From Hoeflea sp. (GTDB lineage: Bacteria > Pseudomonadota > Alphaproteobacteria > Rhizobiales > Rhizobiaceae): a stretch of 64,000 nucleotides of DNA. The notes under the pieces are model-generated. The model saw only the letters and a list, made by a program, of their open reading frames with translations, ran no database searches and was not told where the DNA came from. The position numbers and the translations under genes were made by a program. The DNA lies in assembly GCA_020637795.1 (NCBI GenBank), contig JACKJT010000002.1, positions 372,001 through 436,000 on the forward strand. Direction: 5' to 3'. Below are positions 16,776 through 28,291 of this stretch, piece after piece. The first letter of the stretch is position 1, and every line of letters begins with the position of its first letter.

Positions 16776-16971
16776 AGCGGTCCACGAAAATTGGATGGAA
16801 TCATTAGTGCGTTATAGCCGAAAGCCGGTGCTGTCGCCAATTTTCACACCCGGTTTCAGCCGCTCAGGCCACTTTCTCCACCGTTGCGGCCCGACAGAGG
16901 GGTTTCGAAGACGGCTCGGGTGTCGTAAGTCCTTGTAAAAGGCATTTTGCCGGGACGGCGGGGGACATGTG

Positions 16972-17601
<630 letters not shown>

Positions 17602-17604
17602 CCG

Positions 17605-17907
17605 ATGCTGCCGCAACAGACCTATCGTTTCGAGGCCGAACTCTGGCTCTATGCGGCAGCCAGGGCGCCGTGGCATTTCATCCCCGTTCCGGCCGATATC
17701 GCCAGGCAGATCCGGTTCATGACCGGCCGGACGCGGGGCTTCGGCTCGATACGGGTGAGCGCCCGCATCGGCGAAAGCCGCTGGTCGACATCGCTGTTTC
17801 CGGACAAGGCAACGGGCTCGTATTTCCTGCCGGTCAAGGCCGATGTGCGGCGTTCAGCGGCGATCGCCGCCGGCGACCGGGCCAGCGTCGGACTGACGAT
17901 CGGCTGA
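17605..17907 (+). CDS. DUF1905 domain-containing protein
   Basis: A 100-residue protein whose sequence YRFEAELWLY...WHFIPVPADIARQIR, GFGSIRVSARIG, FPDKATGSYFLPVKADVR follows the DUF1905 pattern, a small beta-barrel domain of unknown role. It starts three bases after marC, so it is likely co-translated. In other bacteria DUF1905 proteins are sometimes fused to YdeI-like domains; here the domain is alone. Confidence 0.88.
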   Translation: MLPQQTYRFEAELWLYAAARAPWHFIPVPADIARQIRFMTGRTRGFGSIRVSARIGESRWSTSLFPDKATGSYFLPVKADVRRSAAIAAGDRASVGLTIG

Positions 17908-17920
17908 TCATCCGTGCCCG

Positions 17921-18273
17921 ATGAATGCGCAGCGGCTAGTCTCCAGGCTCGACAGTCAGTTCCCTGCCACCCCAGCCATGCTGCTTGTCATGCGCACGGA
18001 CGACGACGCTTTTCACACTGGCGGGAATGGCAATTCCCGACTGGCTGCAGGTGATCGGGCTGAACGTCGATTTTCGCCGGGGAGCCTGCCGACAAACCGC
18101 CCGTGCGCCAGCCTGGCCACCCGCCCAAGCTCGTTCGAAATGCCCTGCCCGTAGCTTGGCAAAACAACGAGCGCGAACCGGGATTGTTTCATCCCCGTCG
18201 CGTCCCAAATTGACGCCAGCCTTAGCCAAAAGTCGTCTCCCGGGAAGCGATTTTCGTTTACGCGCGAAAACAT
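17921..18273 (-). pseudogene. Possible broken gene (two frames, no family recognised)
   Basis: Two overlapping minus-strand frames look partly protein-like but in different phases: an upstream part with DDFWLRLASIWDATGMKQSR and FALVVLPSYGQG, and a downstream part with IAIPASVKSVVVRAHDKQ and HGWGGRELTVEPGD ending in TAG near 17932. The join would require a frameshift around 18060-18090. I could not assign either part to a family, and chance open frames in GC-rich DNA remain possible. Confidence 0.25.
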
Positions 18274-18388
18274 ATATAATTTACTTTATGATAGATTTCT
18301 GATCTAAAAGCTTTCCCCAGACTTGGGTCTCCAAGGGACAGAATGTTCCGGCGAGAACAATCCAGAACCGGCTCCAGTCAGATTATCG

Positions 18389-18610
18389 ATGTCAAATACC
18401 AAACATGAAAATGTTGTTACCCGGTTGGTAGAGCTGCTTCTCGACGACGCAGTGATTTCGGAACATATAATCTCAACAACGAACTACTCGCTGGGAAGGT
18501 TCTGCCTCGATAGTGAAGAACGCATCGATCATGAATGGTGGGACGTACATGGAAGCATCGTCAGACGAATAATTATGGATGCTTACGCTTACATGAATGT
18601 AGTAAATTAA
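18389..18610 (+). CDS. Doubtful small orphan protein in lower-GC DNA
   Basis: A 73-residue frame starting MSNTKHENVVTRLVELLLDD and ending YAYMNVVN. Composition (acidic, many Ile/Asn/Tyr) and lower GC differ from neighbours, which suggests recently acquired or non-coding DNA. No ribosome binding site is visible and no family was recognised. The following 270 bases up to the VOC gene show nothing that I can support. Confidence 0.3.
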   Translation: MSNTKHENVVTRLVELLLDDAVISEHIISTTNYSLGRFCLDSEERIDHEWWDVHGSIVRRIIMDAYAYMNVVN

Positions 18611-18880
18611 CCCAAGCTTTCCTTGGATGATACATTGAGTAACCCTGCGTTGCCGCATGAACACAAAGGCCGGTGAAGAGCAGCAAGAGCTGCATCGCAC
18701 GACCAGGGTCGATGGCGGAATCGTAATGTGACGTGCAGCTAAGGCCGAATCGCGTCACAGCCCCTCCTGTCGCCAGCAAGGCATCTCACCGATAGGGCGC
18801 GGTGCATCGCAGCTGCAGGTCACGGGTGCCCAGGTGTCGGGCAAAACACCTGTCTCGCCGTCAACTGCAATCTGCTGGGG

Positions 18881-19294
18881 TCAATTCGCCGCCGGATGAC
18901 CTTCGCTTAATTGCAGCAGATCCCACAGGTTTCCGTAGATGTCGCGAAACACCGCCACCGTGCCGTAGTCTTCGGTCTTCGGCTCACGGACGAACTCGAC
19001 GCCTTCGGCGATCAGGCGATTGTGATCGCGCCAGAAATCATCGGTGTTGAGGAACATGAACACCCGGCCGCCGGTCTGGTTGCCGATGAACGGCTCCTGT
19101 TCCGGCTTCGACGCCCGCGCCAGCACGATCGACGTGCCCTGCCCGCCCATTGGCCGCACAACGACCCAGCGCTTGTCCTGCTCTGGCTGATAGGTGTCCT
19201 CGAGCAACTCGAAGCCGAGCACGCCGCAATAAAAGGCGATGGCCTCATCGTCATCGCGAACCACCAGAGCGACGTGGGTGATGGATTGCTTCAT
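18881..19294 (-). CDS. VOC family (glyoxalase-like) protein
   Basis: A 137-residue VOC protein: start MKQSITHVALVVRDDDEAIAFY, FYCGVLGFELLEDTY, a central RVFMFLNTDDFWRD, and FRDIYGNLWDLLQ at the end, the usual DxxGNxW-type closing motif. The long N-terminal extension of the open frame overlaps the ssb region and was discarded. It lies downstream of ssb on the same strand but beyond a terminator, so it is probably a separate transcript. Substrate unknown; such proteins include dioxygenases, epimerases and resistance proteins. Confidence 0.9.
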   Translation of the reverse strand: MKQSITHVALVVRDDDEAIAFYCGVLGFELLEDTYQPEQDKRWVVVRPMGGQGTSIVLARASKPEQEPFIGNQTGGRVFMFLNTDDFWRDHNRLIAEGVEFVREPKTEDYGTVAVFRDIYGNLWDLLQLSEGHPAAN

Positions 19295-19332
19295 TGGCTG
19301 CGATCCTTGTGGCCGACATTCGGGCTTGCCGG

Positions 19333-19368
19333 AAAAACAAAGGCCCGCAAACGGATGTCGGCGGGCCC
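19333..19368 (-). terminator. Rho-independent terminator of ssb
   Basis: Arms GGCCCGC (19342-19348) and GCGGGCC (19361-19367) with a 12-base loop; on the minus strand the stem is followed by TTTGTTTTT. It lies 20 bases after the ssb stop and separates ssb from the VOC gene. Confidence 0.75.
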
Positions 19369-19388
19369 TGGCAATGCGATCCGATTGA

Positions 19389-19901
19389 TCAGAACGGTAT
19401 ATCGTCGTCGAGATCGCGGGATGAGCCGCCACCGCCGCCAAATCCGCCGCCGCCGCCGGAACCGCCACGGTCGCCGCCCGACGAACCGCCGCCGAAGTCG
19501 CCGCCACCGCCGTAATCCCCGCCACGGCCACCGCCGCCACCGCCTTCATTGCGGCCGTCGAGCATGGTCAGGTTGCCGTTGAAACCCTGCAGCACCACTT
19601 CGGTCGAATACTTGTCCTGGCCCGACTGGTCGGTCCACTTGCGGGTCTGAAGCTGGCCCTCGATATAGACCTTCGAGCCCTTCTTGAGATAATTCTCGGC
19701 AATCTTGCACAGGCCCTCGTTGAAGATCACGACCCGGTGCCATTCGGTCTTCTCGCGCCGCTCGCCCGAGTTCTTGTCGCGCCAGCTTTCGGACGTCGCC
19801 ACCGACAGGTTGGCGATCGGACGTCCGTCCTGGGTGCGCCGGATTTCCGGGTCCGCGCCCAGATTGCCGACGAGAATGACCTTGTTGACGCTACCCGCCA
19901 T
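19389..19901 (-). CDS. ssb: Single-stranded DNA-binding protein
   Basis: A 170-residue SSB: the OB-fold occupies residues 1-110 (VNKVILVGNLGADPEIRRTQDGR, WRDKNSGERREKTEWHRVV), followed by a glycine-rich linker coded by a low-complexity GCC/CCG repeat, and the acidic tip DLDDDIPF that recruits repair and replication partners. It binds single-stranded DNA as a tetramer. It is divergent from uvrA, with a LexA box between, so it is probably SOS-inducible. Confidence 0.97.
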   Translation of the reverse strand: MAGSVNKVILVGNLGADPEIRRTQDGRPIANLSVATSESWRDKNSGERREKTEWHRVVIFNEGLCKIAENYLKKGSKVYIEGQLQTRKWTDQSGQDKYSTEVVLQGFNGNLTMLDGRNEGGGGGGRGGDYGGGGDFGGGSSGGDRGGSGGGGGFGGGGGSSRDLDDDIPF

Positions 19902-20310
19902 GATGTTTCACCTTCCAACACTTCAGGCGGCCTTGCGCCGCCCCGTCCAAATCGATTTGCACCTTACAGGATCGCCCATCCGCCCGTCAGGCGGGCACTG
20001 ACAATCCACAGGCCTTTTTTGTTCTTTATTTGTTCTAGTATTCATGTCAGTTTCTGTCAAGAGATTCGGCTTTCACATCTGCAACGGCACATGCGGTGGC
20101 TCGACATTGCCGGTGAGGTGCTTATGTATGGATCTGGCCTGGCCTGGAACCCTGAATGCAGTCGGGACTTCGAAGCGGGCAATGCAACATGCAGGATGAG
20201 ATCGGGCACCTCCAGGGTGAAATCGAGCCTGCGAGGCTTTTTGGGAATTGAGCGATCCATGCGCCTTGATAGAATGCGCAGCGGACACTTCTCGGCAAAT
20301 CGGCGGCGTC
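19902..20310. promoter_or_regulatory. Shared ssb/uvrA promoter region
   Basis: A 409-base divergent intergenic region. Apart from the LexA box near its middle, no coding frame is supported. The segment 20036-20310 is unusually long for the uvrA leader; I see no convincing additional gene or small RNA in it. Confidence 0.5.
20021..20035. promoter_or_regulatory. LexA (SOS) box, GTTC-N7-GTTC
   Basis: GTTCTTTATTTGTTC matches the direct-repeat LexA operator known from alphaproteobacteria (GTTC, seven bases, GTTC). It lies between divergent ssb and uvrA, both classical SOS genes in related bacteria, so it probably represses both until DNA damage. Confidence 0.85.
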
Positions 20311-23232
<2,922 letters not shown>

Positions 23233-23354
23233 CAGTGACCGCGCTTCGCACCGGCCAGCGATTGCGCGGGCATCCGTGCAGTCCCGCTCGCACAATTGGT
23301 CGCACCCCGGGCATTTGTTGATTACCGTCAATGGCAGCCTGCCGGGTTGCTGAC

Positions 23355-23399
23355 ATTCTTTCCTTCATCCCACGATAGCAGGGATTGAATGGAGAGGAT
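23355..23399 (+). promoter_or_regulatory. Hairpin sequestering the hsp20 ribosome binding site (RNA thermometer candidate)
   Basis: The bases before hsp20 can fold into one helix of 17 base pairs. The 5' arm is 23355-23371 (ends TTCATCCC), the loop is the nine bases 23372-23380, and the 3' arm is 23381-23399, containing GGGAT and the Shine-Dalgarno GGAGAGG. Two single-U bulges (23386, 23390) and two G-U pairs weaken the 3' side. The helix stops one base before the start codon. Hsp20 genes of rhizobia are known targets of ROSE-type thermometers; this one shares the logic but not an evident ROSE consensus. Confidence 0.55.
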
Positions 23400-23400
23400 C

Positions 23401-23889
23401 ATGACAGACAAAAAGGAAAACCTTCCCGCTGCACGGTCATCCGGAATGTTTGATGACTTTCGCAAGGAAATGGACAGGATGATGGAGCGTTTCTTCGGAG
23501 ACGCGGCGACCACGGCGGCGGCCAGGACAGGATTTCCGTCATTGACCACCGTTGGCGCGGTGCGTCCGGCCATCGATATCACCGAGAACGACAAGGCAAT
23601 CACGCTGACAGCGGAACTTCCCGGGATGTCCGAGGAGGAAGTCGACCTCACCGTCTCCGATGGCATGCTGACGCTGAAGGGCGAGAAGACTGTCTCGCAT
23701 GAATCCAAGCAGGACCACAGCGTCGTCATCGAGCGCAATTACGGCTCGTTCTATCGCTCGTTCCCGGTTCCCGACCAGGTCGATCAGGACGCAATCGCCG
23801 CAAAGTTCGAAAAGGGCGTCCTCAAGGTCACCATGCCCAAGAAGCCCGGATCGGCCAAGACCGAACGCAAGATCAAGGTCGGCGGTTAA
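23401..23889 (+). CDS. Hsp20/alpha-crystallin small heat shock protein
   Basis: A 162-residue small heat shock protein, an ATP-independent holdase for unfolding proteins. The N-terminal arm has FDDFRKEMDRMMERFFG. The alpha-crystallin domain runs from about residue 55 to 150 (RPAIDITENDKAITLTAELPGM, DGMLTLKGEK, FYRSFPVPDQVDQDAIAAKFEKGVL), followed by a short VTMPKKPG tail. The ATG at 23401 is set by GGAGAGG at 23391-23397, which the leader can hide in a hairpin. A terminator follows the stop. Confidence 0.96.
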   Translation: MTDKKENLPAARSSGMFDDFRKEMDRMMERFFGDAATTAAARTGFPSLTTVGAVRPAIDITENDKAITLTAELPGMSEEEVDLTVSDGMLTLKGEKTVSHESKQDHSVVIERNYGSFYRSFPVPDQVDQDAIAAKFEKGVLKVTMPKKPGSAKTERKIKVGG

Positions 23890-23929
23890 CCCGTTTTACC
23901 GCGAATCCAGACCGCGATTTGCGGTAATC

Positions 23930-23971
23930 ACCGGCCGGACTTGCAGCCCCTCTTGGTCCGGCCGGTTTTTT
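23930..23971 (+). terminator. Rho-independent terminator of hsp20
   Basis: Eleven-base arms ACCGGCCGGAC and GTCCGGCCGGT around a 15-base loop, followed by TTTTT. It lies 41 bases after the hsp20 stop. Confidence 0.8.
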
Positions 23972-24114
23972 GTCTCCGCTGAAAGTCTCCCGATGAGAGC
24001 TGTGTTGCGGAAACAGGTGGATACCCGGACCGGAATATGGCTAGTGTGGTTGTGTCGCCATCGCCGGATCAGGCATGGAGAAACAGGCAGTTCGCGCAAG
24101 CACAGGGGGCACTC

Positions 24115-24915
24115 TTGACCACTTCCGGCACAATCCGTACCGGCATCGGCGGCTGGGTGTTCGAGCCCTGGGACACGAGTTTCTATCCGCCCAAACTGCC
24201 AAAGACCCGTCAGCTGCAGCATGCGGGCAGCCAGTTGCGGGCGATCGAGGTCAACGGCACCTATTACGGCAGCCAGAAGCCAGCGACATTCGCCAAATGG
24301 GCGGCTGACGTGCCGGATGGCTTTGTCTTCTCGCTCAAGGCCAGCCGCTACTGCACCAACCGGAAAATCCTGGCTGAAGCCGAACCGTCGATCACCAAGT
24401 TCCTGACACAGGGAATCACCGAACTCGGCGATCGGCTGGGTCCGATCCTCTGGCAGTTCATGCCGACCAAGAAATTCGAGCCGGACGATTTCGCCGCCTT
24501 TCTTGCGCTCCTGCCAGCCGAGCAGGACGGCATCGCGCTGCGCCACGTGGTCGAAGCCCGGCACGAGAGTTTCTGCACCCCGGAGTTCATCGAACTGCTG
24601 GCCAGGCACAATGTGGCGGCGGTCTGCGCCGATCACGACACCTACCCGATGCTGGCCGATGTCACCTCGGATTTCGTCTACGCCCGGCTGCAGCGCGGCA
24701 GCGACGAGATTGCGACCTGTTATCCGCCTGAAGACATTGACCTCTGGGCAAGCCGGCTAAAGACCTATGCCGCGGGTTACGCACCATCCGACCTGTCGAT
24801 GATCGCCCCTGACCGGACCGCCGAAAAGCGGCCTCGCGACGTCTTTGCCTTCTTCATCACCGGCGGCAAGGTCAATGCGCCGGCCGGCGCCATCGCCCTG
24901 CAGCAAAAGGTCTGA
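24115..24915 (+). CDS. DUF72 domain-containing protein
   Basis: A TIM-barrel-like DUF72 protein (YecE family) with GIGGWVFEPWDTSFYPP at the start, AIEVNGTYYG, FVFSLKASRYCTN, WQFMPTKKF, and VYARLQ near the end. I chose the TTG at 24115: AGGGGGC precedes it and the product then starts at the domain boundary (266 residues). An ATG at 24037 would add 26 unlikely residues. Biochemical role is unknown. It is a single gene. Confidence 0.88.
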   Translation: MTTSGTIRTGIGGWVFEPWDTSFYPPKLPKTRQLQHAGSQLRAIEVNGTYYGSQKPATFAKWAADVPDGFVFSLKASRYCTNRKILAEAEPSITKFLTQGITELGDRLGPILWQFMPTKKFEPDDFAAFLALLPAEQDGIALRHVVEARHESFCTPEFIELLARHNVAAVCADHDTYPMLADVTSDFVYARLQRGSDEIATCYPPEDIDLWASRLKTYAAGYAPSDLSMIAPDRTAEKRPRDVFAFFITGGKVNAPAGAIALQQKV

Positions 24916-25021
24916 CGCCGCGTCCCGAGGATTTTTTCGGCCGCTTGATGGCGATCAACGCAATCTCGTCCGGCGGCCTCCATTGTCGACCCCGTAACCT
25001 TGGCAATCACGGGAGAGCGAA

Positions 25022-25792
25022 ATGGCAATGTTTGATGGAAAAACCGCCCTTGTTACGGGATCCGGCGCGGGTATCGGCCGCGCGACAGCGCTGAAATTTG
25101 CCGCCGAAGGCGCCAGTGTCGTAGTGTCGGATATTCATGTTCAGGCCGGTGAAGAAACCGTTTCCATGATTCATTCTGCGGGTGGAAAGGCGATGTTCCA
25201 GCATGCCGATGTTTCCAACGCTGAGGAAGTCGCGGCTCTGGTGGCCGGAGCCGTCGATCAGTACGGACGGCTCGATTGCGCGGTTAACAATGCCGGGATC
25301 GAGGGCACCATCGCGCCCCTCGCCGATCAGACTGAAGCCAATTACGATGCGATCATGCGGATCAACGCCAAGGGCACGTATCTGTGCCTGCAGGCGGAAA
25401 TCCGCTACATGCTCCAATCCGGCGGCGGCACCATCGTCAATCTCGCCTCGGTCGCAGGCCTGATCGGATTTCCCGGGCTTTCGCCCTATGTCGCCTCCAA
25501 GCACGCGGTGATCGGCATGACCAGGAATGCCGCGCTCGAATACGGCAAGGCCGGAATCCGGGTTAACGCCGTGTGCCCCGGCGGCATCGATACGCGAATG
25601 CTCGATTCGCTTGCATCCCAGGCGACCGCCGGCGCCCAGACAAGCAGCCAGATGATGGACCCGCTGCATCCGCTCGGCCGCATCGGCACGCCAGAGGAAG
25701 TGGCGAACCTTATCGTCTGGCTGTCTTCGCCGGAGGCAACGTTCATGCTCGGAGCCATCGTTCCGGTCGACGGCGGCTACGTCGCCCAGTAA
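25022..25792 (+). CDS. Short-chain dehydrogenase/reductase
   Basis: A 256-residue classical SDR: cofactor motif TGSGAGIGRA (residues 12-21), NNAGIEG, catalytic Ser in LASVAG, and YVASK with the Tyr-Lys pair near residue 160. An Asp (SDIHV) after beta-strand 2 suggests NAD(H) preference. The sequence resembles the glucose 1-dehydrogenase/3-oxoacyl reductase group. GGAGAGCGA precedes the ATG. The substrate cannot be inferred from neighbours. Confidence 0.93.
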   Translation: MAMFDGKTALVTGSGAGIGRATALKFAAEGASVVVSDIHVQAGEETVSMIHSAGGKAMFQHADVSNAEEVAALVAGAVDQYGRLDCAVNNAGIEGTIAPLADQTEANYDAIMRINAKGTYLCLQAEIRYMLQSGGGTIVNLASVAGLIGFPGLSPYVASKHAVIGMTRNAALEYGKAGIRVNAVCPGGIDTRMLDSLASQATAGAQTSSQMMDPLHPLGRIGTPEEVANLIVWLSSPEATFMLGAIVPVDGGYVAQ

Positions 25793-25863
25793 GCCCGTAT
25801 GAAATCCCGGAGCCACGACACAGCATCGTGGCTCCGCCAACCGGCTGGGGAGCCGGACGGCAT

Positions 25864-27072
25864 CTAACGCGTATTCTTCGGCAGTAAGACCGTCAGTAGC
25901 CCGAGAAACGGCAGGAACGAGCAGATCTGGTAGACAAAGACGATCCCCTTCGCATCCGCGACCTGCCCCAGCACCGCCGCCGAAATGCCGCCCATGCCGA
26001 AGGCGAAGCCGAAGAATACCCCGGCAATCAGCCCCACCCTGCCAGGCACCAGTTCCTGCGCGAAGACGACGATGGCCGGAAACGCCGAGGCCAGCACAAT
26101 GCCGATGATCACCGTCAGCACCGCGGTCCAGAACAGGTCCGCGTAAGGCAGCATCAGCGTGAACGGCAGCACGCCCAGGATCGACACCCAGATCACCGCC
26201 TTGGCGCCGATCCGGTCGCCGATCGGCCCGCCGATCAAAGTGCCGGCGGCCATTGCACCGAGGAAGACAAACAGCATCAGTTGCGCCTCCTGCACCCCGA
26301 CACCGAAACGCTCGATGGTGTAGAAGGTGTAGAAGCTGGTGAAGCTGGCGACATAGATGTTCTTGGTGAATACCAGCAAGGCCAGCACCACGAGCGCCGC
26401 GATGACGCGTCGGCGGCTGTGCACCAGGCTTTTGTCAGGCGCCGGCCGTCCGGCAGATGCCCGGCGATAGGCGGCATACCAGCGGCTGACCCAGCTCAGG
26501 ATGATCATGCCCGTCAGCGCCGCCAGCCCGAACCAGGCCACTGAGCCCTGTCCGTTGGGCACGATGATGAAGGCCGCAAGCAAAGGACCGCTGGCAGTGC
26601 CGATATTGCCGCCCACCTGGAACACCGACTGCGCCGTGCCGTGCCTGCCGCCCGATGCCAGCCGGGCAATCCGAGAGGATTCCGGGTGAAATACGGCCGA
26701 CCCCAGGCCGACCAGTGCGGCCGCGAGCAGCAGCAGCACGTAATACCCCGCCGACGACAGCAGCAGCAGGCCCAGAAGCGTAAAACCGGTGCCCACCGGC
26801 AGCGCATAACCGATCGGCCGCTTGTCGGTGAATGCCCCGATCGCCGGCTGCAGCAACGAGGCTGTGAACTGGAAGGCGAATGTCAGCAGTCCGATCTGGG
26901 CAAAGCTCAGCTCGTAATTGATCTTCAGGATCGGATAGATCGCCGCCAGCACCGACTGCATCGTGTCGTTGAGGAAATGACAGATGCTGAGCGCCACCAC
27001 CACCGAAAACGCGGCAGGCGTGGCGGCCTGGGTAATGGCCCCTGCTCCGGGGTTCTCAGGGATGACACGCAT
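25864..27072 (-). CDS. MFS transporter, fosmidomycin resistance (Fsr)-like
   Basis: A 402-residue major facilitator with 12 predicted helices. Fsr-type features include CHFLNDTMQSVLAAIYPILK near residues 32-51, FAFQFTASLLQPAIGAFTDKRPIGY, and SAVFHPESSRIARLASGGRHGTAQS. Fsr proteins are inner-membrane exporters of antibiotics or toxic organics. The divergent AraC-type gene 216 bases away is probably its regulator, a frequent arrangement. Confidence 0.93.
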   Translation of the reverse strand: MRVIPENPGAGAITQAATPAAFSVVVALSICHFLNDTMQSVLAAIYPILKINYELSFAQIGLLTFAFQFTASLLQPAIGAFTDKRPIGYALPVGTGFTLLGLLLLSSAGYYVLLLLAAALVGLGSAVFHPESSRIARLASGGRHGTAQSVFQVGGNIGTASGPLLAAFIIVPNGQGSVAWFGLAALTGMIILSWVSRWYAAYRRASAGRPAPDKSLVHSRRRVIAALVVLALLVFTKNIYVASFTSFYTFYTIERFGVGVQEAQLMLFVFLGAMAAGTLIGGPIGDRIGAKAVIWVSILGVLPFTLMLPYADLFWTAVLTVIIGIVLASAFPAIVVFAQELVPGRVGLIAGVFFGFAFGMGGISAAVLGQVADAKGIVFVYQICSFLPFLGLLTVLLPKNTR

Positions 27073-27288
27073 GACAGGTCCTCAAGATCACTCGCCGCAG
27101 GCCAGCCGAGCATCGCCCCGGATTGCACCCACCGCCAAATATTGACACGGCAGGCCGGACTGAACCGGACAAGTCCAACCGGGCACACCAGCTTTGACTG
27201 CCCCAGGCAGTTCCATTGCAATTGGTACACGCCTTGCCGGCAGCCCGCCTTCGTGGTTTGGTCTAGTTTTTTCGCATTCGGGCCAAAC

Positions 27289-28110
27289 ATGACGTCATCA
27301 TCGGAAAATCAGGTTTCCTCGCAAATCGCCAACCTGCGCGCCAGCAATCGAGCCTTGGTCGAGGTATCCGACACGCCGGCGGTGGCTTTTGCGCATCGTT
27401 TCGAGCGGGATGAGCACGTCATGGAACACCAGCACAGCAGATCGCAGCTGCTGCATCCCATTACCGGCGTGGTCACCGTCACGACCCCCGCCGGACGCTG
27501 GATGGTGCCGCCCGATCACGCCTTGTGGATCCCGGCCGGCGTCCGCCATGCGGTCGACACCATCGGCCGGGTCGAGATGCACTCGGCTTACGTCAGGCCC
27601 GATGCCATTCCCGGCCTTCCCACGCATTTGCATGTCACCGGCATGACCCGCCTGATGCGTAGCCTGTTGGCCGAAACAGTCAGGATCGGGCCGAATGCCG
27701 CCGACACCCGGGCACACCTGATCCAGGAGGCGCTGCTGCATGAGATTCCGATCCTGCCCAAAAGACCGCTCGGGTTGCCGCTGCCACGCAGTGCCCGCCT
27801 CGCGGGGCTCTGCCACAGCTTTGTCGCCCAACCCTCGGTCCGTCTGGAGATCGATGACTGGGCCGGCAGGGCCGGCATGAGCCGTCGCACGTTCACCCGG
27901 ATTTTCCGTCAGCAAACCGGCCTCAGCCTCTCCGCCTGGCGGCAGCAGGCCTGCGTCATGGCCGCACTTCCGCGTCTGAGCGCCGGCGAAGCGGTGACGG
28001 CGGTCGCCATGGATCTTGGCTACGACAGCATGCCAGCCTTCACCACCATGTTCTCGCGGGTAATGGGTGCGCCGCCAAAGACTTACCTCAAGAACCAGCG
28101 CGACCAATGA
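27289..28110 (+). CDS. AraC-family transcriptional regulator
   Basis: A 273-residue regulator. The N-terminal cupin-like domain has HQHSRSQLLHPITGVVTV and VPPDHALWIPAGVRHAV, and the C-terminal tandem helix-turn-helix has DDWAGRAGMSRRTFTRIFRQQTGLS and AVAMDLGYDSMPAFTTMFSRVMGAPP. The ATG at 27289 gives a normal family start; the upstream frame is intergenic. It diverges from the Fsr-like MFS gene and likely controls it, sensing the exported compound. Confidence 0.92.
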   Translation: MTSSSENQVSSQIANLRASNRALVEVSDTPAVAFAHRFERDEHVMEHQHSRSQLLHPITGVVTVTTPAGRWMVPPDHALWIPAGVRHAVDTIGRVEMHSAYVRPDAIPGLPTHLHVTGMTRLMRSLLAETVRIGPNAADTRAHLIQEALLHEIPILPKRPLGLPLPRSARLAGLCHSFVAQPSVRLEIDDWAGRAGMSRRTFTRIFRQQTGLSLSAWRQQACVMAALPRLSAGEAVTAVAMDLGYDSMPAFTTMFSRVMGAPPKTYLKNQRDQ

Positions 28111-28291
28111 CGCAATCCTCAGATGTATGAACGTACACAATCTACCTTTAGTAAGCAAATTGTGACATTTGTGAAAATGAGATAATCTGAGTCGTATTCC
28201 CGTCAGACCCAGCGATCGTGGATAGTATGCTGCCGAAAGCACCTTCCGGCGCGCCAGGGGTCTGCCGTTCCATTGCAGTTTCAGGTGTTTC

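Noticed and set aside
18355..18368. GAAC-N6-GAAC, resembling a LexA box
   Set aside because: The spacer is six bases, not seven, and no SOS gene follows.
18300..18880. Lower-GC region as a mobile element
   Set aside because: No transposase, integrase, terminal inverted repeats, tRNA or target duplication could be seen.
19400..19560. Low-complexity GCC/CCG repeat, at first sight a repeat array
   Set aside because: It codes the glycine-rich linker of SSB in frame; spacing is irregular, so not CRISPR or satellite.
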